Of a stretch of DNA of 64,000 nucleotides, positions 1 through 8,466 are shown one piece after another. Every line of letters starts with the position of its first letter. The first letter of the stretch is position 1. Position numbers and translations under genes: made by a program. The notes below the pieces were generated by a model. It was not told where the DNA came from. It ran no database searches and saw only the letters and a program-made list of their open reading frames with translations. The stretch comes from Gammaproteobacteria bacterium (GTDB lineage Bacteria > Pseudomonadota > Gammaproteobacteria > Competibacterales > Competibacteraceae): positions 310,001 to 374,000 of the forward strand of contig JACKNF010000001.1 of NCBI GenBank assembly GCA_024234995.1, given 5' to 3'.

Positions 1-249
1 CAAGGTAGTTTGGCCGGGTTGGCGGCCCAGCACGGTCTTCCGGTGCGGCCAAGTGCGACCGAGGAGGATTGTCTGCGGCTGGCTGCTGCGCAACTGACCG
101 ATTCTGAATTGCTCGGCTTTCTACACTGTCTGACCTGCGCTTGGCAGGCGGCCGCCTATGCCCACCGCTTGCCGGATGCGGCCGATGCCCATCGCTTGTG
201 TACGGAGTGGCCCCGGCATTTTGCCATAGCCAGAGCGTTGTCTGCATGA
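1..249 (+). CDS. C-terminal fragment of a DUF4129-like protein (5' end outside window)
   Basis: The frame is open from base 1, so the start lies upstream of the window and 82 residues are visible. Its TGA stop overlaps the ATG of the next gene (ATGA at 246-249), which shows tight translational coupling. The fragment has no catalytic motif of its own. The assignment rests mainly on context: a DUF4129 protein commonly precedes a DUF4350 protein and a MoxR ATPase, and the helical His/Arg/Ala-rich tail suits the cytoplasmic end of such a protein. The operon assignment is firm; the family name is an inference. Confidence 0.5.
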   Translation, partial: QGSLAGLAAQHGLPVRPSATEEDCLRLAAAQLTDSELLGFLHCLTCAWQAAAYAHRLPDAADAHRLCTEWPRHFAIARALSA

Positions 250-1283
250 CCCGCCGCCGGCTATGGCTAATACTTCTAATCCTGCTGGCACTGCTCAGTG
301 CCAGCGGCGTGTTGCTGTGGCTGAGTCAGAATCTGGTGCAGCGCCGCGAAGAAATTTATACCGGCTATGACGAAGCCGCCCGGCGCAACCCATTTTACTT
401 GGCAGACCGGCTGTTGGCTCGATTGGGCCGCACCATTCACAGTGTGCGTCGCCTGGATGAACTACCCTACCCGCTGGATACCAAGGCTACTTTGCTTGCC
501 GCCATCCCCAGCTATGCGCTCAGCGCCGCTGATAGCCAACGGTTGCTGGACTGGGTTGATCAGGGAGGGCACCTGTTGATCAGTGTGCAACACGCTTATG
601 AACCGGGCCAGGGATTTGATCACCTGCTCAATCTCCTCGAAATTTACACCCAGCGTATCGAGAACCCAGGCGTCGAGCCGGTTCCCGTTAAATTGAATGA
701 AGCAATGCCGCCGTTGCAGGTTCGCTTTCGCTCCAGCTTGCAACTGAATAATGCCTTCTGGCAATTCATTCAATGGGGTGAAGGGCAGGTCACGCTGCTG
801 ACAGATCTCAGTCTGTTCACTAATGACCGGTTGACCCAATATGACCATGCGGATTTTCTATGGGCCCTGCTCCAGCAAGGCCATCCTGGTGGTGAAATCT
901 GGTTGCAATACCGGATGCTTACGCCGTCATTGATGCAACTGCTATGGCAATATGCTTGGATGCCTCTCGTTGGGTTGATTTTGACTCTGTTGGCGGTGCT
1001 GTGGAGCTTTAGTCAGCGGCTAGGGCCGTTGCAGATACCTCGTTCCGGCGAACAGCGGCGATTGGCAGAGCACTTGCGAGCGAGCGCCCGGTTTCTGTGG
1101 CGGCAGGGTGCCGGACCGGTGTTGCTCCAAGCCGCTCGTCACTATACCTTGCGCCAGGTCAAACGCCGTCAGCCTGGCTCACCATCCGATAGTGTGCTGT
1201 TGACGCATTCCGACCAGCCGCTGAGTGAACGCGACCTGGTGCAAACCTTACAAACATTGCAACGGATTAACCGTCCCCGATGA
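246..1283 (+). CDS. DUF4350 domain membrane protein
   Basis: This is a 345-residue protein with one hydrophobic segment at the N-terminus (about residues 4-25, after TRRR) and a second at about 235-258, followed by the motif RLGPLQIP that I associate with this family. The segment between them would face the periplasm. A start at 246 is chosen because it overlaps the upstream stop as ATGA. An in-frame ATG at 141 would only add residues antiparallel in sense to the upstream gene's coding frame. The stop overlaps the next gene's ATG in the same way (1280-1283). Proteins of this family travel with MoxR ATPases; the molecular function is not known. Confidence 0.8.
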   Translation: MTRRRLWLILLILLALLSASGVLLWLSQNLVQRREEIYTGYDEAARRNPFYLADRLLARLGRTIHSVRRLDELPYPLDTKATLLAAIPSYALSAADSQRLLDWVDQGGHLLISVQHAYEPGQGFDHLLNLLEIYTQRIENPGVEPVPVKLNEAMPPLQVRFRSSLQLNNAFWQFIQWGEGQVTLLTDLSLFTNDRLTQYDHADFLWALLQQGHPGGEIWLQYRMLTPSLMQLLWQYAWMPLVGLILTLLAVLWSFSQRLGPLQIPRSGEQRRLAEHLRASARFLWRQGAGPVLLQAARHYTLRQVKRRQPGSPSDSVLLTHSDQPLSERDLVQTLQTLQRINRPR

Positions 1284-2284
1284 GTGAAACTTCTCCTGCT
1301 GCGGCTGTAAACCCGCTTTCCAGCACTGAATTACAATGGGCTGGGGATTTTCTGCAAACCCTGCGTGGTGAAATCAGCCAAGTGCTCGTCGGCCAGCAAG
1401 CGGTGGTTGACCAGGTATTGATTGCCCTAAGCGCTGCTGGTCATGTCCTGATCGAAGGTGTGCCGGGACTGGGCAAGACCTTGCTGGTGCGAGCGCTGGC
1501 CGCTTGCGTCAATGCCCGTTTCGCCCGCATCCAATTTACTGCTGACCTGATGCCTAGCGATGTTACTGGCCATGCCTTGTATAACCTGCGTGAGGAACGG
1601 TTTGAAATCCGCCGGGGGCCGGTATTTTGCCATTTCTTGCTGGCTGATGAGATCAATCGCGCCCCAGCCAAGACTCAAGCGGCGCTATTGGAAGTGATGC
1701 AGGAAGGACAGGTCACCATTGAAGGTCAGTCCTTCCCGCTGCCGCCACCGTTTATGACGCTGGCTACCCAGAATCCCATTGAGCATGAAGGTACTTATCC
1801 GCTGCCGGAAGCGCAACTCGACCGGTTTCTGCTAAAAATTCAGATCGGCTACCCTAATGTCGAAGAAGAAACCGCGCTGTTGCAGTTGGTGACCGGTGGA
1901 CAGGTCGGTGACAAGCTGGATGTATCGCGAGTAAGGACGATGGCTGATCCTGGAGCGGTGTTGAACTTACAACGGATCGCAGCCCGGCTGAATCTGGATA
2001 ATACAGTGCTGGACTATGCGGTACGGCTGGTAGCGGCAACCCGTAAAACACCGGGCTTTGTCATCGGCGCTGGACCGCGCGGTGGCATCGCCCTGATTCG
2101 CGCTGCTCGCGCCCATGCCTTGTTAAACCACCGTGATTTCGTCACTCCAGACGATGTCAAGAGCATCGCTAAACCTGCCTTGCGTCATCGGCTAACGTTG
2201 GCTGCAGAATACGAGATGGAAGGGGCACAGGTTGATGAGGTGCTCGACGATTTGTTACGCAGAGTGGCGGCTCCGAGAGGGTGA
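1280..2284 (+). CDS. MoxR-family AAA+ ATPase
   Basis: This 334-residue ATPase has a Walker A motif GVPGLGKTLL (about residues 60-69), a Walker B/DEIN motif LLADEINRAP (about 120), the sensor-1 region LATQNPIEHEGTYPLPEAQ and the C-terminal lid domain. MoxR proteins are cytoplasmic chaperone-like ATPases that act with von Willebrand factor or membrane partners encoded beside them. Here it is the third gene of a coupled DUF4129-DUF4350-MoxR operon. A DUF58 partner, often next to moxR, is not downstream; two tRNA genes on the other strand follow instead. The family is certain and the client is unknown. Confidence 0.93.
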   Translation: MSETSPAAAVNPLSSTELQWAGDFLQTLRGEISQVLVGQQAVVDQVLIALSAAGHVLIEGVPGLGKTLLVRALAACVNARFARIQFTADLMPSDVTGHALYNLREERFEIRRGPVFCHFLLADEINRAPAKTQAALLEVMQEGQVTIEGQSFPLPPPFMTLATQNPIEHEGTYPLPEAQLDRFLLKIQIGYPNVEEETALLQLVTGGQVGDKLDVSRVRTMADPGAVLNLQRIAARLNLDNTVLDYAVRLVAATRKTPGFVIGAGPRGGIALIRAARAHALLNHRDFVTPDDVKSIAKPALRHRLTLAAEYEMEGAQVDEVLDDLLRRVAAPRG

Positions 2285-2447
2285 TGTGTATTTATAACCG
2301 GCAGCAGTTTTTCTATGAAATTCCCTGATGAAGCCGCGGCCAATAACATATTAAAGATTAGAAATTTCAAATGATTAGATGTTTTAATGGTGTTGAAATG
2401 CCGGAAAATAAAAAAGGCCAGATCTGATTGATCTAGCCGATTATTTT

Positions 2448-2524
2448 TGGCGCGCCCGGAGAGATTCGAACTCCCGACCACCTGGTTCGTAGCCAGGTAC
2501 TCTATCCAACTGAGCTACGGGCGC
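2448..2524 (-). tRNA. tRNA-Arg (anticodon ACG)
   Basis: The minus strand reads a full 77-nt cloverleaf: acceptor GCGCCCG pairs with CGGGCGC, D arm AGCTCAGTTGGATAGAGT, anticodon loop CTACGAA in a CCTGG/CCAGG stem, and T loop TTCGAAT. The discriminator G and the CCA end are encoded (2448-2450). The wobble A of ACG would be deaminated to inosine by TadA. Confidence 0.97.
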
Positions 2525-2591
2525 ATTCTCAAAGAAGGGCGCGAATTATCTGGGATAAGGCGAATGATGTCAAATCACATGATGCGCAAAC

Positions 2592-2684
2592 TGGCGGAGA
2601 GAGAGGGATTCGAACCCTCGATGGAGCTTTTAACCCCATACTCCCTTAGCAGGGGAGCGCCTTCAGCCGCTCGGCCATCTCTCC
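2592..2684 (-). tRNA. tRNA-Ser (anticodon GCT)
   Basis: The minus strand reads a 93-nt class II tRNA: acceptor GGAGAGA pairs with TCTCTCC, anticodon loop CTGCTAA in a CTCCC/GGGAG stem, a long variable arm, T loop TTCGAAT, and an encoded CCA end (2592-2594). It lies 67 bp upstream of the tRNA-Arg gene on the same strand and may share its transcript. Confidence 0.97.
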
Positions 2685-2857
2685 AGTAATACACGAACAC
2701 TTACTTTATTAAGAATACCGCTTGAGAGCGCTGACGTAAAGCCCTTGTCTTTTTCAGCAGGAATCCTCATCCTGATAGTGATTCATCAGAGTAGCCCGGT
2801 TCTTTTGGCTGCGAGTGAAATCATTAATGAGAATTACTAAGGATCCAGTTTGCCCAT

Positions 2858-2893
2858 AAAAAACGGCCGCCATCTTCACGGCGGCCGTTTTTT
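2858..2893. terminator. Rho-independent terminator, bidirectional, downstream of phaC
   Basis: A perfect 8-bp GC stem (CGGCCGCC at 2864-2871, GGCGGCCG at 2880-2887) is flanked by six A on one side and six T on the other, so it can act in both directions. It sits about 60 bp past the phaC stop on the minus strand and also insulates the tRNA genes from phaC transcription. Confidence 0.9.
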
Positions 2894-2952
2894 GATCTTG
2901 CAACAGCTTCCTTGTTGGGTGTGCTAAAAAGACAGCAACCCAACCGATGTTG

Positions 2953-4773
2953 TTATTTAGTCAGCCGTAGCTTTACGTACGAACCTGGCGCATCTTCGAT
3001 CACTGGTAGCTTGCCAGTGCCTGGTACCCGCGCGGGTATCTTCTCGCCCGAATTCTTGCTCAACCATTTGTACCAATCTGGCCACCATGAGCCTTCAGTC
3101 TGCTTGGCGTCTTTGAGCCACTCATTTGGATCCGCCACCTGTTGCTTGGTGTTGGTCCAGTAGAAATACTTGTTGGCGGCAGGTGGATTGATCGGGCCGG
3201 CGATATGACCGGAACCGCTTAGCACGAACCGCACCGGGCCGTTGAGCAAAAGCGTACCTGCATAGTTGGATGTCCACGGTGAGATGTGGTCTTCAATCGC
3301 CGACAGGAAGTAGGTTGGCACTTTGATCTGTCTCAGGTCAATCGGCGTGTCTAGCAGGGAAATACCGCCTGGCTCTTTCAGCCGGTTATGCTGGTAGAAG
3401 TTGCGCAAGTAGAAACTATGCATCTTCGCCGGCATCCGGGTGGAATCCGAGTTCCAGTAGAGCAGATCAAAGGGGAATGGATCTTTACCTAACAAGTAAT
3501 TGTTGATGAAGAAGGACCACATTAGATCATTAGCGCGTAACATACTGAAAGTCGTTGCCATTTCGCTGCCATCAAGATAGCCTTTGACTGCCATGCGTTT
3601 TTCTAGCGAGGCAATCTGCTCTTCTTCGATGAACACTTCCAGTTCACCCGGTTGTGAGAAATCCAGCATGGTGGTCAGGTGGGTGCCGGAACTGATGCGC
3701 GGGGTACCCTTGGCCGCCAGATACGCATTGGTGATGCCTAGCAGCGTACCGCCTAGGCAGTAGCCCAGCGCATTGACCTCACGCTCGCCTGTTGCCTGCT
3801 CAATGGCGTCCAGCGCTGCCAGCGGACCATCGCGTAAATAATCGTCGAAAGCCTTTTCGGCCATCTTTTCGTCTGGATTGATCCAGGACATCAGGAATAC
3901 AGTAAATCCTTGATCAACCGCCCATTTGATCAGCGAATTTTTGGGGCGCAAATCCATGATGTAAAATTTGTTGATCCACGGCGGGAAGATCAGCAGCGGT
4001 TTTTTGAATACTTCCGGCGTACTGGGATCGTACTGGAGAAGCTGCATCATCTCATTCTGATAGATGACCTTGCCAGGCGTAGTAGCAACGTTCTTGCCTA
4101 GTTCAAAGGCGTTCAGGTCGGTCATCCGAATGTTGAGCTTGCCCTTGCCGCGCTCAAGATCATCCAGCATGTTCTTTAAGCCGTTGACCAGGTTCTCGCC
4201 GCCAGACTCAATAGTGGCCCGCAGCACTTCAGGATTGGTCATCACGAAGTTGCTCGGCGACATCGCGTCGATGAATTGGCGAGTATAAAACTGGAGTTTT
4301 TTCTTGGTCTTCTCGTCGAAACCTTCGACGTTGGCGACCATGTCCTGAATCCAGCCCGCAGTCAGCAGGTAAGATTGCTTGATGTAGGAGAACAAGGCAT
4401 TGTCCTGCCAATCATCGTGTTTGAAGCGCTTATCGCCTTTCTGCTCGCGGAATAACGTCTCCATTGGTTGCTGGCCAAACATGGCGGGCAAGGCTTTCTG
4501 CCACAGATCCATATAATTTTGCCACAGTGCCATCTGCGCCTGTGCCAGTTTGGCTGGATCAGACATGATCTTTTGGGTCAATTCCATGAAGGAACGGCCC
4601 AGAGCGATACTGTCTTGCATATCATGCTTGCCGTCAGTGTTTTGACGGTTCAGAAATTCTTTTACAATGACCTGGCTCTTCTCAGCAATATGACTAAAGA
4701 GCTGCGCCATCTGTGCCGGATCAGGCATTTTAACTTCTGGCATCTTAAGTTCGGGGCTTTTTTGCTCGGCCAT
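2953..4773 (-). CDS. phaC: Class I poly(R)-hydroxyalkanoate synthase PhaC
   Basis: This enzyme polymerises (R)-3-hydroxyacyl-CoA into PHA on the granule surface. The 606-residue length fits class I synthases. The N-terminal PhaC_N domain spans about residues 60-280 and the alpha/beta hydrolase core about 280-560. The lipase-like box GYCLGG carries the nucleophile Cys339, with Asp495 in AIEDHISPW and His523 in GSGHIAGP; the 28-residue Asp-His spacing matches the family. The first 20 residues hold a KMPEVKMPDP-type repeat. The start has a GAGGAAC ribosome site. The gene lies downstream of phaP on the same strand, but a strong terminator separates them. No phaA or phaB is in the window. Confidence 0.96.
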   Translation of the reverse strand: MAEQKSPELKMPEVKMPDPAQMAQLFSHIAEKSQVIVKEFLNRQNTDGKHDMQDSIALGRSFMELTQKIMSDPAKLAQAQMALWQNYMDLWQKALPAMFGQQPMETLFREQKGDKRFKHDDWQDNALFSYIKQSYLLTAGWIQDMVANVEGFDEKTKKKLQFYTRQFIDAMSPSNFVMTNPEVLRATIESGGENLVNGLKNMLDDLERGKGKLNIRMTDLNAFELGKNVATTPGKVIYQNEMMQLLQYDPSTPEVFKKPLLIFPPWINKFYIMDLRPKNSLIKWAVDQGFTVFLMSWINPDEKMAEKAFDDYLRDGPLAALDAIEQATGEREVNALGYCLGGTLLGITNAYLAAKGTPRISSGTHLTTMLDFSQPGELEVFIEEEQIASLEKRMAVKGYLDGSEMATTFSMLRANDLMWSFFINNYLLGKDPFPFDLLYWNSDSTRMPAKMHSFYLRNFYQHNRLKEPGGISLLDTPIDLRQIKVPTYFLSAIEDHISPWTSNYAGTLLLNGPVRFVLSGSGHIAGPINPPAANKYFYWTNTKQQVADPNEWLKDAKQTEGSWWPDWYKWLSKNSGEKIPARVPGTGKLPVIEDAPGSYVKLRLTK

Positions 4774-4860
4774 GCATCGTTCCTCATCAGTTTATGGTGG
4801 TTCGCTTGAATCGCTTTAATTCTAGCTTATGTTGCATCCTTGGCGTCAGCCGCGCGAACC

Positions 4861-4920
4861 AAAACCAAAAAAACAATCGGACAGGCCCGCACGGAATTTC
4901 CGTGATGGCCTGTCCGGTTT
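4861..4920 (-). terminator. Terminator between phaP and phaC
   Basis: The stem CGGACAGGCC (4878-4887) pairs with GGCCTGTCCG (4907-4916), with a second small hairpin CACGGA/TCCGTG stacked inside the loop. On the minus strand the stem is followed by a run of seven T and then GGTTTT. It begins about 30 bp beyond the phaP stop and would end most phaP transcripts before phaC. Confidence 0.88.
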
Positions 4921-4947
4921 AAACTAAAAATGTGAAGGTTGCCTTAC

Positions 4948-5409
4948 TTACTTGGCGGCAACCAGCGCCTTGAGCTCCTGCAGGCTGTCAGTGACACGCT
5001 TGTTGATAATGGCAAACGCATCTGCATTGGACTTGTTAACCATTTCAGCCAGTTCGCGCATGTTGGCCAGCGCCTGTTCGAAAGCTTTGCGCGCTACTTC
5101 GGCCTGTTTGGCGCTCATTTCCTGCGGATTGCCAGCGCTAGAGAACTGCTGAGCCATGGACGACACCTCGTTCATGGCTTGACTCAGAATTTCCGCCTGG
5201 CGCTGCGCAATGGCCTGCATACCCTGCACGGCAGCCTGATTAGCAGCCGTCAACGCCTCGATGTTCTTGCGCTGCGCTTCCATGATCGCCTGCATGTCAA
5301 AGCCAGGAATTTTCATGTCACCCAGCATCTTGGTGACATCGAACTTACTCATATCAAACTTGCTGAAATCAACGCTGGCGAACGGGTTGAAGGGATTGGC
5401 AGTGGACAT
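4948..5409 (-). CDS. phaP: Phasin (PHA granule-associated protein)
   Basis: This is a 153-residue helical protein with no signal peptide, rich in Ala, Gln, Glu and Met, with the typical phasin layout: a short N-terminal segment containing NPFNPFASVDFSKF, then long amphipathic helices (IMEAQRKNIEALTAANQAA). Phasins coat PHA granules, control their number and size, and often activate the synthase. The start at 5409 is decided by an AGGAG site eight bases upstream; an upstream in-frame TTG would overlap that site. A consensus-like promoter precedes the gene and a terminator follows it, so it appears to be an independently and strongly expressed unit ahead of phaC. Confidence 0.93.
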   Translation of the reverse strand: MSTANPFNPFASVDFSKFDMSKFDVTKMLGDMKIPGFDMQAIMEAQRKNIEALTAANQAAVQGMQAIAQRQAEILSQAMNEVSSMAQQFSSAGNPQEMSAKQAEVARKAFEQALANMRELAEMVNKSNADAFAIINKRVTDSLQELKALVAAK

Positions 5410-5479
5410 GAGATATTCTCCTCTCAAGAATGATCAAGTTAACAAACGGTGTTTTTTGTGCATCGCAACATGATGGGTG

Positions 5480-5508
5480 TATTTTGCATACTGCAAAGCT
5501 GGTGTCAA
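5480..5508 (-). promoter_or_regulatory. Predicted sigma-70 promoter of phaP
   Basis: On the minus strand, a perfect -35 TTGACA (5503-5508) and a -10 AAAATA (5480-5485) are separated by exactly 17 bp. This lies about 70 bp upstream of the phaP start. The spacer contains the near-palindrome TTTGCAGTATGCAAA, a possible operator for a PhaR-like repressor. Confidence 0.7.
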
Positions 5509-5545
5509 CTCTTTTTTTTGCAGTGCAGCATAAAATTTTACCCGG

Positions 5546-8224
5546 TTATTTTGCCCCCAGGCTTTTAGCGGCAATTTCATAGACATCCGGCGATAATTCC
5601 GGCGCTGTCAGGATTCGCTCCAATTGGCGGCGCATTCCCTCCTGGCGAATTGGGTCGTATTTACGCCAGCGGGTGAGTGCCGTCATCAGCCGTGCCGCGA
5701 TCTGCGGGTTGAAGGCGTTTAAGGTCAACACCTGATCGGCTAGGAAAGTATAGCCGCTGCTATCGGCGGCGTGAAAATGGATCGGATTGGCCTGACAAAA
5801 TGCGCCAATCAGTGCGCGCACCTTATTAGGATTGCGGAGGCTGAAAGCTTCGTGCGCCATGAGTTTCCGTACCACGTTTAAAGTGCCAGGCTGGCAGGAT
5901 GTCGCTTGTAAAGTCAACCACTTGTCCACCACCAATGCTTCATGTTGCCAGTGGTCGTAGAAAGCGGCCAATGCCTCGCCTCCCTCTGGCCCGTGACTGT
6001 TAATCAGCGGGGCCAGCGCCCCAAGTTGATCCGTCATGTTGCTCGCATTATGGAACTGTTCGATGCATCGGGTGCGTAATTCAGGTTCATCCAGTTGCAT
6101 CAAATAATCCAGGCAGATGTTTTTGAGCGCCCGCTGGCCAATAGCAGCGGCATCGATACCTTCCTCTTCTTTGTTTGTGAAAAGAGAGGGTGTTAGGGAG
6201 AAGGTGTTTTGCAGAGTCTCGTAAGCGGTTAGCAATGGATCGCGTAAGCGTTCAGCCAGCGTGCGCTGGACAAATCGCCGGGCTGCATGAATACCGTCCA
6301 CGTCAACCACGCTCATCTGTTCCGCTAGCCAGGATTCGCCGGGCATAGTCAATACTTGAGCCAATAGTGCCGGATCTGCTCCTGACGTCAGTGCGTGGCC
6401 AAAAGCAGCGCTGAAAGATTCTGGCAATGCCCATGTCCGCCCTTGCTGCCGATCCTCGACCAAAGCCAGGATCATGCGAATTGCCAGATTCTGGCCAGCA
6501 TCCCAACGGTTGAAATCGTCGCTATCATGCGCCAGCCGGAAGCGTAAATCGTCATTGCTCTCAGGGCTATTGATTTTCACTGGCGCGGAAAAACCACGCA
6601 GTAGCGAGGGGACCGGCCGCGAAGATATGTTAATGAAGTGAAAGGTGTGCTCTATCTCACGCAGTTCCAGAACCCGGTTTGTTCCCTGGGGTTCCTTTTC
6701 TCCAAGGAGCTGCAACGGTAGATCGTGTCCATTTGCATCCAGCAGGCCCATTGCTATGGGGATATGGAACGGCTCCTTGTGTGACTGATCCGGGGTCGGA
6801 GGACAGGATTGCCGGATAGTTAATATGTAGTGGCCAGCAGCGGGATCATAGGTGTCGCTTACCGTCAATTCTGGGGTGCCGGCCTGGCTATACCAATGCT
6901 TAAATTGGGTGAAATCAGCATCATTGGCATCAGCGATTGCTGCAACGAAATCGTCACAGGTAACAGCCTGCCCATCGTGACGTTGGAAGTAGAGATCCAT
7001 ACCTCGCCGGAAACCATCTTGACCCAGCAGGGTTTGCATCATGCGGATAACTTCAGCGCCTTTATTGTAGACGGTGACAGTATAGAAATTATTGATCTCG
7101 ATGTAGGAATCTGGCCGCACCGGATGAGCCATCGGCCCGGCATCTTGGGGAAACTGACTGCTACGCAGGATACGCACATCTTCGATGCGCTTGACTCCGC
7201 GTGAGCCGAGGTCGCTGGAGAATTCTTGATCGCGAAATACCGTGAGTCCTTCCTTGAGGCTCAGTTGAAACCAGTCCCGGCAAGTGACCCGGTTACCGGT
7301 CCAGTTGTGAAAATATTCGTGGCCAATAACGCTCAGAATGCCCTGGTAGTCAGCATCGGTGGCAGTTTCCGGTTTAGCCAGTACGTACTTAGTATTGAAA
7401 ATGTTAAGGCCTTTGTTCTCCATAGCACCCATGTTGAAATCACCAACGGCTACGATCATATACAGATCCAGATCGTATTCCAGGCCGAAACGCTTCTCAT
7501 CCCAGGCCATCGCCTGTTTGAGAGAATACATAGCATGTTTACACTGGCTGATGTTTTCCGGTTCGACGTAGATACGCAAGGTAATCTGACGGTTGGAACG
7601 GGTGGTGAATGATGCTTCGATAGTCTGGAGATGACCGGCAACTAAGGCAAACAGGTAGCAGGGCTTAGGGAAGGGATCGTGCCAAATTGCCCAGTGACGG
7701 CCATCGTCTAGCTTGCCATGGTCGACAAGATTGCCGTTGGACAGCAGCACTGGGTAGCGGGACTGGTCTGCAACGATCGTCGTGGTAAAGACCGCCATGT
7801 TGTCCGGGCGGTCAATAAAATAGGTAATGCGACGGAAGCCTTCAGCTTCACATTGAGTGCAGAAATTGCCGCTGGATTGATAAAGCCCTTCCAGGGCAGC
7901 GTTATCCTGAGGGCGGATGCGCGTTACGGCGATTAATTCAAACTCGGCGGGTGGGTCCAGTAAGGTCAACTGATCAGCATCGCATTGATAACGGTCAGCA
8001 GCGAGCAGTTTTCCATTAAGTTTCAGCGCAACCAGTTCCAGGTGTTGACCGTCCAGCGTTAATGGCATGCCAGCAGGCGTGGCCTCAGCACGGAGGATAT
8101 GCAGTTGGGAATATACCGTGGTGAAGTCTTCACCCAGTTCAAATCGCAAAGCGACTTCTGAAATGCGGTAATGGGGTGGGGTATAGTCTTTGAGATAAGT
8201 CGTCTTAGGAGCATTGGCTGACAT
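5546..8224 (-). CDS. pepN: Aminopeptidase N (M1 family)
   Basis: This cytoplasmic zinc aminopeptidase removes N-terminal residues from peptides. It is 892 residues long, slightly longer than typical PepN. The exopeptidase motif GAMENKG and the zinc site HEYFHNW with the distant Glu in LKEGLTVFRDQEF are intact. The start at 8224 (MSANAPKTTYLKDYTPP) matches where PepN proteins begin; an ATG at 8239 is the alternative. Neither has a good ribosome site, but a nine-codon leader frame with a good site ends four bases before 8224. Around 6158-6205 the protein carries an extra stretch (SLTPSLFTNKEEEG) that appears to come from a small repeat element. Confidence 0.95.
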   Translation of the reverse strand: MSANAPKTTYLKDYTPPHYRISEVALRFELGEDFTTVYSQLHILRAEATPAGMPLTLDGQHLELVALKLNGKLLAADRYQCDADQLTLLDPPAEFELIAVTRIRPQDNAALEGLYQSSGNFCTQCEAEGFRRITYFIDRPDNMAVFTTTIVADQSRYPVLLSNGNLVDHGKLDDGRHWAIWHDPFPKPCYLFALVAGHLQTIEASFTTRSNRQITLRIYVEPENISQCKHAMYSLKQAMAWDEKRFGLEYDLDLYMIVAVGDFNMGAMENKGLNIFNTKYVLAKPETATDADYQGILSVIGHEYFHNWTGNRVTCRDWFQLSLKEGLTVFRDQEFSSDLGSRGVKRIEDVRILRSSQFPQDAGPMAHPVRPDSYIEINNFYTVTVYNKGAEVIRMMQTLLGQDGFRRGMDLYFQRHDGQAVTCDDFVAAIADANDADFTQFKHWYSQAGTPELTVSDTYDPAAGHYILTIRQSCPPTPDQSHKEPFHIPIAMGLLDANGHDLPLQLLGEKEPQGTNRVLELREIEHTFHFINISSRPVPSLLRGFSAPVKINSPESNDDLRFRLAHDSDDFNRWDAGQNLAIRMILALVEDRQQGRTWALPESFSAAFGHALTSGADPALLAQVLTMPGESWLAEQMSVVDVDGIHAARRFVQRTLAERLRDPLLTAYETLQNTFSLTPSLFTNKEEEGIDAAAIGQRALKNICLDYLMQLDEPELRTRCIEQFHNASNMTDQLGALAPLINSHGPEGGEALAAFYDHWQHEALVVDKWLTLQATSCQPGTLNVVRKLMAHEAFSLRNPNKVRALIGAFCQANPIHFHAADSSGYTFLADQVLTLNAFNPQIAARLMTALTRWRKYDPIRQEGMRRQLERILTAPELSPDVYEIAAKSLGAK
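6158..6205 (-). repeat. Short palindrome-flanked insert inside pepN
   Basis: This is a 48-bp segment bounded by ACCTTC (6158-6163) and its inverse GAAGGT (6200-6205). Read on the minus strand it has the CCTTCTCCCTAAC / CCCTCTC character of intergenic repeats elsewhere in the window. Its length is a multiple of three, so it keeps the pepN frame and adds about 16 codons in a region where I recall E. coli PepN being about 11 residues shorter. Element status is an inference. Confidence 0.4.
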
Positions 8225-8228
8225 TGGG

Positions 8229-8255
8229 TTACTTTTCATTGAGGAAGTAGAACAT
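8229..8255 (-). promoter_or_regulatory. Possible leader peptide frame (MFYFLNEK) upstream of pepN
   Basis: An ATG at 8255 with an AAGGA site five bases upstream opens an eight-residue frame, MFYFLNEK, ending in TAA at 8229-8231. The pepN ATG (8222-8224) follows four bases later. Ribosomes ending on the leader could reinitiate at pepN, which lacks a good ribosome site of its own. Coincidence cannot be excluded for so short a frame. Confidence 0.35.
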
Positions 8256-8466
8256 GAAATCCTTGGAGGGCACGCAATCAAGTTTGTTCGAAACTCTATT
8301 TAGCTAGATATCCCTGTGATCTACCTTGCTGCATTTGTCAAATAAGGATAAATTTCGTGCTCAATTAGGCGGTTTTTTAGGTGTCTTTTCTTAATAATTA
8401 TTTTTAAATCAATAAATTAATATAAAATTAACAAAAATCCATCAAGCACTATCCGGAGATAAACTC

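Noticed and set aside
2447..2689. Small open frame across the tRNA-Arg and tRNA-Ser genes
   Set aside because: It runs antisense through two clear tRNA cloverleaves.
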